Source of the DNA: Mixia osmundae IAM 14324
Taxonomy: Eukaryota; Basidiomycota; Mixiomycetes; Mixiales; Mixiaceae
DNA length: 64,000 bases
NCBI RefSeq assembly: GCF_000708205.1
Contig: NW_014575558.1
Span: 909,146 to 973,145, forward strand
Direction: 5' to 3'
Shown: positions 57,432-64,000 of the stretch, piece after piece
Numbering within the stretch: position 1 is the stretch's first letter
How the letters are laid out: each line of letters opens with the position of its first letter
Notes under the pieces: generated by a model
What the model saw: only the letters and a program-made list of their open reading frames with translations
The model's database searches: none
Told to the model about the DNA's origin: nothing
Position numbers and translations under genes: made by a program

Positions 57432-58456
57432 CTTGGGCGAAACACTGACTTGTCAATAGGGTCATTGCTGGCCAAAAGAGCCTCTTGACGGTGGCAAGGC
57501 AGAGCCTCAACGCCAAGCTTATTTTAGAATTGACCAGAAGACTCTGTGCGCTCATGTTAAGAGCATAGCGGAATGACTAATTGCTAGGGGCAGCTGGCTC
57601 AATATCATCAGCTGGAAAAGCCACTCTGGCCTGTTCACTATCTCACCAGTAAGCTCTCACTCGGTCATGGGCATGATTCCAGTCTAGCGAATACTGTCGG
57701 TGACATAGGGAACGGCAAGCCGCAGCGTCTATCGTTTTCGACAGCTCGAGCCCGTCAGACAAGGTGGCGTGCCAGACGTGCTCGTTTCCGTCGATGTTGC
57801 CATTCGCCCTTCGACATACTACTACAACGGCATTCGTGAGTGTTCCGGATACGCATGCTGCATCACAAACTTGACACGTTTCTCACGGTCACCAGTGCAT
57901 CAATGCTGCCGAGCAATCGTGCATTCTGAGATTCGCGTCCGCTTTATACCCTGTGAGGCCCCCTGCTTGGACCGATACCTGACTGACCGGTAGTTAGACG
58001 AATACACGGTTGTCAAAGCGCTTCTTGACGCTGACAAGCCAACGGCAACGATGCATTGCTTAGGAGAACATGCACTGGCAGAATGTCACCGTCAGTATCA
58101 ATAAAGTCAGCGAAGTTAGCGGCAAGCTGATGCGCTGACGCGCTGTATAGCGGCTGAGCTCGATTGGACGCTACCAGGTCAGCGCTTCATACAACGAGTA
58201 GAAATTCCGACTCAAGACCTGCACAGCGCTTACCACTGATTGCGCATTTCACTCTAGCTGGGATGGAAAGCAGGACGGCTACTTCTCCTAGTACATTGCG
58301 ATCTGAGCGGTCTATGACGTCTACGTGTCCCCATCAGTCGTCTAGAATTGATAAGTTGGCTTTCATCGTAGGGGCTTCGCGGACTGCAAGCGCTCACATA
58401 TGCACATGCGCTTTCAATAAGAGTTATGATATCGCGCGCTTGTAAGTCTTAACCGT
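57432..58456. other. Right copy of the duplicated block, possible remnant gene
   Basis: A plus-strand frame at 57769-57993 carries VSVDVAIRPSTYYYNG, GYACC and HQCC before its stop, reminiscent of a family CC exon. I find no signal-peptide exon joined to it. The matching block at 55960-56160 is more decayed. From 58000 to 58456 nothing is recognised. Confidence 0.45.
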
Positions 58457-58935
58457 TATACGTCAGGCGAGCACCAATCCTTGATGAGGAGAGTGCCTTT
58501 GCTTCTTGTGTATAAATGGTACAGAAAGAGGTACAAGAAACTAGAGATAAGGCAAAGTGGGGAACGCCACATAAGGCGGTTCCCGCACGTGACAATCGCT
58601 CGATTCTCTGACTTCGTGTCTCTCGAGGGAGATAAATTAGGTGTCTTATTATTGTAGCCATACGTCTCATACGTGTACTGAGCCGCTTGGTCACCGTGAC
58701 AGTCATTCATCTCGGCAAGCAACTCCGGGGTGCAAAACACTGGACGACGTGCTGTCGTTGGACGTTTCGTGCATTACCAAAGCTGCCGCCTTGTTGGCCG
58801 CCGCCCGGGGAACCGCCGCCGCCAAAGCCAGGAGAACCGCCGCCGCCAAATCCAGGAGGACCGCCGCCGCCGCCAGAAGGACCGCCGCCGCCAGAAGGAC
58901 CGCCGCCGCCAAAGCCACCGCCTTGACAGCCGCCG
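58457..58935 (-). pseudogene. Gly/Pro-rich repeat gene, left inverted copy
   Basis: Read on the minus strand, 58935-58780 encodes repeats of GGGGPSG and GGGGPPGFGGGGSPG, followed by FGNAR. A second frame starting near 58740 gives FCTPELLAEMNDCHGD and AAQYTYETYGYNN. The same two parts occur in one continuous frame in the facing plus-strand copy at 59190-59620, so here a frame break or an intron separates them. Its 5' end is cut off by the retroelement fragment at about 58940. Confidence 0.6.
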
Positions 58936-58939
58936 CCGG

Positions 58940-59160
58940 GATGGCCACCGGGGGAACCGGTCCTTTGATGATAACAAAGAAGGACGGCACAATCAGATTC
59001 TGCGTGGAATTTCGTGCCCTCAATAGAGGCACGGAGAAGAATGCTTATCCCCTCCGCTCATCAGGACGCGGTAACGGCGGTGGGCAGCCCGACGTGCCAG
59101 CAGTCCAGCATTAAGTGGGAGCAACAGGACCTACAAGTGCAGGACACCCTCGCATGACCA
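58940..59160 (+). mobile_element. Fossil Ty3/gypsy-like retroelement fragment (reverse transcriptase)
   Basis: A short plus-strand stretch reads MITKKDGTIRFCVEFRALN and KNAYPL, which is the start of the reverse transcriptase domain of Ty3/gypsy LTR elements. Only this small part of pol is present, without LTRs, integrase or a full frame. It is an old, broken fragment. It sits exactly between the two facing Gly/Pro-rich copies. Confidence 0.75.
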
Positions 59161-59189
59161 GCACGAGCGAGCAGAGAGCCTATCCGTAG

Positions 59190-59620
59190 GGTTTTCGAAC
59201 CTTCCGGGCGGTCCTCCTGGCTTCGGCGGCGGCGGCGATCCTCCTGGCTTTGGCGGCGGCGGTCCTCCTTGCGGCGGCGGCGGTCCTCCTGGATTTGGCG
59301 GCGGCGGTCCTCCTGGCTTTGGCGGCGGCGGTCCCCCGGGCGGCGGCAGCCAAGGCGGCGGCTGTCAAGGCGGCGGCTTTGGTGATGCACGAATCGACAA
59401 TTGGACGATAGCACGTCGTCCAGTGTTTTGCACCCCGGAGTTGCTTGCAGAGATGAAAGAGTGTCTCGGTGACAAATACATAGCGGCTCAGTACACGTGT
59501 GAGACGTATGGCTACAATAATACTACACCTGATTTTAGATCTGTGGCCTGCTATGACGGGTTGGTGAACGAAGATCTAAGCGAGTGGATCAGGAAGATTG
59601 TCGATCTCTTTGATCTCTGA
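59190..59620 (+). CDS. Gly/Pro-rich repeat protein, 3' part (right inverted copy)
   Basis: Open plus-strand frame with six imperfect repeats of GGGGPPGFG, then SQGGGCQGGGFGDARIDNW, RRPVFCTPELLAEMKECLGD, AAQYTCETYGYNN, and an acidic end EWIRKIVDLFDL before the stop at 59620. The repeat part resembles cell-wall or silk-like Gly/Pro proteins; the end is a compact Cys-containing domain that I do not recognise. No start codon is visible: an acceptor-like CCGTAG lies at about 59190 and the 5' exons appear lost or displaced by the retroelement fragment. The gene may be non-functional. Confidence 0.5.
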
Positions 59621-59639
59621 CGTGAGCAACGTGTCTGCA

Positions 59640-59950
59640 TCCCGACTCATAAGTCCAGGAGGTCGAGTTCGAGGGCTTGAGTGTTGATGATGTCAATGTC
59701 GTAGCCTTTGTCCTTGTGTTGGACTATGACCTTTTTAGCTGAAGAATCGATCACGCCCTTGATATTGCGTAGCCAACCCATGCCGATTACCAGATCGTGC
59801 CGCTTTGGTATGTCAAGGATATACGCCACAATACGATCGGTGAACGACCCTAAGTCGACGTCGATCCATGCGTTTTTGGTAGCGCACATCTTGGTGTTGT
59901 TGGCCGTGCTGACTTTGCGTGTTCGAATTAGATCGATGTCGCTCAAATTC
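59640..59950 (-). mobile_element. Fossil Ty3/gypsy-like retroelement fragment (protease region)
   Basis: On the minus strand the frame carries WIDVDLGSFTDRIVAYILD, then HDLVIGMGWLRNIKGVID. This resembles the aspartic-protease-like region between gag and reverse transcriptase in Ty3/gypsy elements. Only this part remains; no LTR is recognised. It abuts the 3' end of the hydrolase gene. It lies opposite in strand to the reverse transcriptase fragment at 58940, so at least two fragments or a rearrangement are involved. Confidence 0.65.
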
Positions 59951-60806
59951 ATACTGGCTTGCAAGTGCTCAGGTGCTTGTGTATTGCATCCCGCCATTCT
60001 GATCGCATGTAGCCTGTATCGTGAAGCGCTTTGGGGACTGTGATCAATGTTGTTTGCGCCGAGCTGGCAGAGGCAAGTGTGGACAACATGCCGCCTGGGA
60101 TGAGCTCATCGTTACCGCTTTCGATGAGAAGGAGGGGCATATCCGAGGGGAGTCTGGCGATGGCGTTGAGTGAGTCGAATTTGTCGAGCACGAAGCGACC
60201 GAGGTAGTGGTACGGCAGCCATTTCGAATGATAGAATGCGCGCACGAGATCGAGCATCGAGGTGAACGTGCTCTCCAGGACCAGTCCGTCTATTGATTCT
60301 GTGAGAGCGACTTGCAGCGCTGCAGCTGCCCCAATCGAATGTCCGTGCACCACAACGCGTGCCTCTGGCCACCTTCTTTTGGCGTAGAGTACGACGGAAA
60401 TGTAGTCTTGCACGAGACCGGGCTGAGTAGGTCCACCGCCTATTGTCGGCGAGGTCGATAGCCAGAAGCCACGTGGAGCAACGGCGAGTATGCGTAGGTG
60501 CATCGTCTCGTCTCGCCATCGAGTACGGCCCAGAAGAAGCGAGGAAAAGACGGGTGCTCGTCTGAGCGGATTGGACGCATTGCCCTGCAGATAGACAATG
60601 ACCATGTCATGCTGTGCACTTGGTGATCGGTTCTCAGTTTCGACGAGTATTCCTCTGAGCTTGAAGCGATCCTTGCTATGCGCGACGGTCACCAATTCAG
60701 ATCTCAAACCCTCCAGGTCGGGCGATGCTGGATCGAAGGGCTCTCGTCGCGCTCCGAGCGGTACGCCAGGCATGTAAATTATTTTCCGTTGGAAGGCGAT
60801 CATCAT
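59949..60806 (-). CDS. Alpha/beta hydrolase of the BEM46/ABHD13 type
   Basis: Single-exon frame of 285 residues. A hydrophobic, basic start (MIAFQRKIIYMPGVP) resembles the region just after the membrane anchor of BEM46-like proteins. The nucleophile elbow is GHSIGAAAA with Ser, the acid is in ESGNDELIPGG, and the catalytic His is in ALHDTGY. VIVYLQGNASNP is the oxyanion strand. The natural substrate is unknown; relatives act on lipid or thioester bonds at membranes. An N-terminal membrane-anchor exon may be missing from the model. The last codons lie against the protease fragment of a retroelement, so the original C-terminus may have been altered. Confidence 0.85.
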   Translation of the reverse strand: MMIAFQRKIIYMPGVPLGARREPFDPASPDLEGLRSELVTVAHSKDRFKLRGILVETENRSPSAQHDMVIVYLQGNASNPLRRAPVFSSLLLGRTRWRDETMHLRILAVAPRGFWLSTSPTIGGGPTQPGLVQDYISVVLYAKRRWPEARVVVHGHSIGAAAALQVALTESIDGLVLESTFTSMLDLVRAFYHSKWLPYHYLGRFVLDKFDSLNAIARLPSDMPLLLIESGNDELIPGGMLSTLASASSAQTTLITVPKALHDTGYMRSEWRDAIHKHLSTCKPV

Positions 60807-61070
60807 TGCGCACTGTACTGGGCATGAGCTTGGCTCGATTGAGGAGGTCAGATCAGGCTGACTTTGTAAGTCCAGAGTGCGAGTGGAAAGCCGATGAGGG
60901 CAGAGGGAAGGAGAACTAGACTAGAGAGATGTCGCTGTCGCTTTGTGCGCTGGAGTGCCGGCCTGATGTATCGTAGGATCATCGGTCATGCCGGTGCGTC
61001 AGCGAAAATGCGCGTTTGCTCGGCGGTCGATCATCAGCTTGATATTGCTAACACTGGTGCCTTCAACTCC

Positions 61071-62550
61071 ATGCGACAGCCTCTAGAGCGATGCACGTGT
61101 GGCTTAGCAAGACGACTATCGACTGCTGCAGCTGTGAGGAACCGTCTGGCGGCTACACGAGCGTCTGGTTCTCGACTGAGCAGAAGACCTCCGCCGCCTG
61201 TTCCTGTTCGTCATCGAGATCGGATACAGGTCAAGCCAGCTACATTGTCGGATACGACACCGAGCGTGCAGTCACAGAGTCATGCACAGCCTTCACAGAC
61301 GAGTGCAGCAGGCCTCGCGTCGCCTGCTGCGCAAGTGCCTGTGCATGTGCCTGATGATCCGCAAGGCGTCTTGCAAGCGAGCGATCCGACATCTCAAGGA
61401 GCCGTCAGGCTGCTCTCCCAGTCTGGTCTCGTCATTGTTCGACAGCTGGAGATGATGAGCAAGTCTCACTTTGCTGCCGACCGCTCCTCATGCTGACACT
61501 GAGATAGATGTCTTTCTGGGCTACGAGCAGGCGAACAAATATCAGATCCTTGCGGCCAGTGGCGAAGCAGTCGGTTTCCTGGCGGAGGAAGACCTCGGCT
61601 TCCGGCAAGCCATCGGACGACAGTTCTTACGAGGACACAGAGCCTTCAAGTGCACCGTCATGGACAGCGACGGCGAGATCATCATGCGCGTCAATCGACC
61701 CTTGAGCCTCATCAATTCCAAGATCTACATCAGCAAAGGCGATGACCCGACAAACGTTATCGGCGAAGCGCAGCAGGAATGGCATCTGCTCAGGCGAAAG
61801 TACAATCTCTTCTCCAAACGTGAAGAAGGGTTTGACCAATTCGGCGCCATCGATACGCCTTTCCTCGGCTGGGACTTCATCGCACGCAACGAGGATGACA
61901 AACCCGTCGCAGCCATCAACCGCAATTTCGCTGGCTTTGCTCGCGAGCTCTTCACGGATACTGGTCAGTATGCGCTCAAATTCGAAGCCCTCGCTGCCGA
62001 ATCAGCTCCTCAGCCCGAGCCCTCGTCGACTGGGACAAACAGCGATTCGAAAGCGTTGACAGAAACGCCAGGTAACGCGCTCGTTCCCTCGCCCGAATCT
62101 GCTGCCTTGACGCTCGACCAACGTGCTGTCCTCCTGGCAGCAGCAGTCTCGATCGATATTGACTACTTCTCTCGAGCTCGCGGAGGCGGCTTCGGCGGCG
62201 GCTTCATGCCTATCTTCTGGCCCATGGGCGGGGGTAGTGGAGCAGCAGAAGGCGCAGAAGCGGGCGCGGCAGGCGAAGCTGGTCAAGTGGGAACGCCGAT
62301 CGACGGTACAGCAGACGGATCGGGACCTTTCCCGCTGGATCAGCAAGCCGATCAGCCCCCTCGCGATACTGAGCCTTCTCCCTGGTCGAATGAAGACGTC
62401 TGGGGCGAGTCCAACGAAGGAATGGATGAAGGTCAGCAGCTCGAAGATCCCTGGGCGGCTCCTCAGGAACAAGGCGGGTCGTCCTGGGGCTCGTGGGGCG
62501 GAGGAGATTCAGGCGGAGGAGATGGCGGAGGTGGCTGGGATGGTTGGTAA
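61071..62550 (+). CDS. Phospholipid scramblase family protein, mitochondrial type
   Basis: Scramblase-fold protein; yeast Aim25 and animal PLSCR3 are mitochondrial members. Exons 61071-61458 and 61508-62550 give 476 residues. The start chosen begins an Arg/Ser/Ala-rich presequence (ERCTCGLARRLSTAAAVRNR). The beta-barrel core follows: VRQLEMM, NVFLGYEQANKYQIL, FKCTVMDSDGEIIMRVNRP, HLLRRKYNLF, FGAIDTPFLGWDF, NRNFAGFARELFTDTGQY. The C-terminus is a Gly/Trp-rich tail. The single intron starts GCAAGT (GC-AG) and lies inside the conserved EMMN-FLGYEQAN block, so its position is certain. An upstream in-frame ATG at 60894 is less likely. Confidence 0.92.
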
Positions 62551-62647
62551 GGAAATTGCAGCCAAACAGAACGCTCTCGCGTCGCGCTCGACCTGGGGCT
62601 TTACCTCGGTTGTCTGCTTTGTTTCATTCGCTGCTGGCCCGAGCAAA

Positions 62648-63406
62648 ATGCTTTTTGCTCGACTCGTCGCCATTCTATCGACGATCCTGCCTGCATCAGC
62701 CATCGTCGTACGAACATACTGCTTCTCGATTGCTAAAGAAACGGCTGATTGCATTTCGACATGCATGCCGGGTGATGCTACATGGATCATGGAGACCTTT
62801 GTCTCCAGAGCTCTCGTTCATGTGCGCGTCGAGCCAAGCCGCTTCGAGGCAATCGCTGCCCTCGTGAGCAACTCGCATACGCTTGGATCACATTTTTCCA
62901 ATCCTTTGCTTGTCAGACAGTGTATGGTCCATCTCGGCCCGAGTTCACGATGACGCCTGCTAGCTTGAGTCCCAGTACGGCAAGCTACACGCTCCGGATC
63001 AAAATGCCAGGAGCTATCAGAGAAATTCTCGTGCCTGGCGATGATGAAGCTGCTCGACTCGAAAAAGCCTGGCTCGGAGCTTGTTGCTCGGTTATCCTGG
63101 AAAGCAAGTTTACGCTCGGATTCACCGAATCGTTCATGATTGTCGGTCGACCGGGCGTGTATGTTCATTGCGGTCAAGGCTCAGGAAAGATCCGTCCGGA
63201 TTTCGATTGCGAATCGAAGCGAGGTGGGTAGACTCAAGACGTGATCAGTTCGGGCGCTGATGTGTGGTTGTTGACGAGCAGTCATTGCAGAGTGTCAGAC
63301 GACGGCAGAAGCTCATTGCGGGATCGCCAGAACGAGAGGCGCGCGAGAGGGCGGCTTGTGCGCTTGGCAGCCTTACTTGGTCCCTCCCCCGCACTCTACT
63401 TCGTGA
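62648..63406 (+). CDS. Small secreted cysteine protein, family member 12
   Basis: Exons 62648-62863, 62917-63223 and 63282-63406 give 215 residues, with intron phases 0 and 1. Signal peptide LFARLVAILSTILPASA, then YCFSIAKETADCISTC, which is a stretched version of the family motif with the C-x3-C end kept. The middle exon has IREILVPGDDEAARLE, LGACCSVILESKF and YVHCGQG. The last exon has ECQTTAEAHCG and GLCAWQ, aligning with tails such as SCEILADSC and GCDW. It follows the scramblase gene by 97 bp and starts a new family stretch at the right edge. Confidence 0.75.
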
Positions 63407-63575
63407 GGACGAGATGGAGGTCGGACGCAGGCAGGACACGGTCTGCTGAATGCATGCGACTGTGTGCCGCTGCTGAGGTGACTGAGGCTAGTGAAGCGCG
63501 TCACGCGACGATGACTGGGCACAGCTTGAGATCCCTTCTGATATAATCTGCCCTTCGTCCCGCCTTGATTCTCGG

Positions 63576-64000
63576 ATGCGGATCTTGTGCCCGATATCAC
63601 TCGCCATCCTTTCATTCGTTTCTATCGCTCAGTCGCCGAGACCGCCGGCGGGAAAAAGACTCTTCTGCTTACAAGTCAAGCATTGCTCGGTCATCTGCAA
63701 TGGCCTCATAACGGACAACCGGGGCGAGCGTCTCTATTTCTGGGGCAGCGATCCTCTCGATGGCTATCTCATCCAACTTGACTTGTTTCCGAGCGCTACG
63801 ACGAGGTATGGCGCCTCCTGTAAATTGGTCAGTCCTACAACATTTTTCTGGATCAGGACACCCAATGCATAGTGTCCACAGCCCGAGGATCAGGTTGCAC
63901 CTAGCGAGCCTGTGTGCTCTGCTCGGCCAAAGGAGCTGCAACCTTCTGCTGCTATCTACAGTGTACGCTTGCGAGCAGGCCTTGTGCCGCTTGCACTGAG
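63576..64000 (+). CDS. Small secreted cysteine protein, family member 13 (partial)
   Basis: Exon 63576-63827 encodes a signal peptide (RILCPISLAILSFVSIAQS), CLQVKHCSVICNG (C-x5-C-x3-C), LDGYLIQLDLFPS and ASCKL. A phase 0 intron (GTCAGT...TAG) leads to a second exon from 63873 that stays open to the window edge (CPQPEDQ, VCSARP, AAIYSVRLRAG). The CC exon and tail should lie beyond the window. Confidence 0.7.

Noticed and set aside
58641-59114. Ala/Arg-rich plus-strand frame of 157 codons
   Set aside because: The Ala/Arg part is the wrong-frame reading of the minus-strand Gly/Pro repeats. Only the short retroelement segment at its end is meaningful, and it is reported as a fossil.
58780-59380. 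GC-rich triplet repeats as a simple microsatellite or telomere-like array
   Set aside because: The repeats are in phase with long Gly/Pro coding frames on opposite strands and vary at third positions, as repeat-protein genes do.
60894-61070. Upstream in-frame extension of the scramblase to an ATG at 60894
   Set aside because: The extension is Arg/Cys-rich with no conserved feature, and it would put the mitochondrial presequence inside the protein; the ATG at 61071 starts the presequence cleanly.
1-64000. tRNA, rRNA, CRISPR array or bacterial-type operon
   Set aside because: No cloverleaf with a GGTTCRA box, no rRNA motif and no regularly spaced short repeats were found by eye; the intron-rich layout is eukaryotic.

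Overview
The window looks like nuclear DNA of a compact fungal genome, most likely a basidiomycete. Genes are close together and broken by many short introns of about 45-60 bp. The recognisable proteins are typical fungal ones: a DEF1-like CUE protein, CHZ1, a Pom1-type DYRK kinase, an SPF45-type splicing factor and a TDT transporter. A small-genome Pucciniomycotina such as Mixia would fit, but that name is a guess. I see no rRNA, tRNA, CRISPR array or bacterial signature.

Core genes lie in blocks: aconitase (10.6-13.3 kb); serine carboxypeptidase, amino-acid permease, mitochondrial-type thiolase and DEF1-like protein (14.5-24.7 kb, with one secreted-protein gene inside); GST, DYRK kinase, a hypothetical gene, CHZ1, TDT transporter, a membrane glycosyltransferase fusion, TauD dioxygenase, argininosuccinate lyase and SPF45 (34.3-54.7 kb); and an alpha/beta hydrolase and a scramblase (59.9-62.6 kb).

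The stretches between these blocks (0.2-10.1, 13.4-14.3, 16.6-17.3, 24.8-33.2, 54.9-58.0 and 62.6-64.0 kb) are filled with a diverged family of small secreted cysteine proteins. I could build about twenty in-frame multi-exon models, plus several broken copies. Most members share a signal peptide, a C-x5-C-x3-C motif just after it, a middle exon with a CC pair, a Cys-rich tail, and introns that recur in phase 0 and then phase 1. Seven lie head to tail on the minus strand at 25.9-33.2 kb. Others form tandem and convergent pairs with visible duplication and deletion scars. I do not recognise the family from any named domain. By layout it resembles a candidate-effector (host-interaction) cluster, which is inference, and it is the best candidate here for an undescribed system.

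Other points of interest are four well-supported GC-AG introns in conserved genes, a Gly/Pro-rich repeat gene present as two facing copies around fossil Ty3/gypsy-like retroelement fragments (58.5-60 kb), a frame conflict at an AG dinucleotide run in the TauD gene, and convergent genes whose stop codons are only 15 bp apart. Exon coordinates were worked out by eye from splice signals, reading frame and paralogue comparison. They are internally consistent but not transcript-verified.
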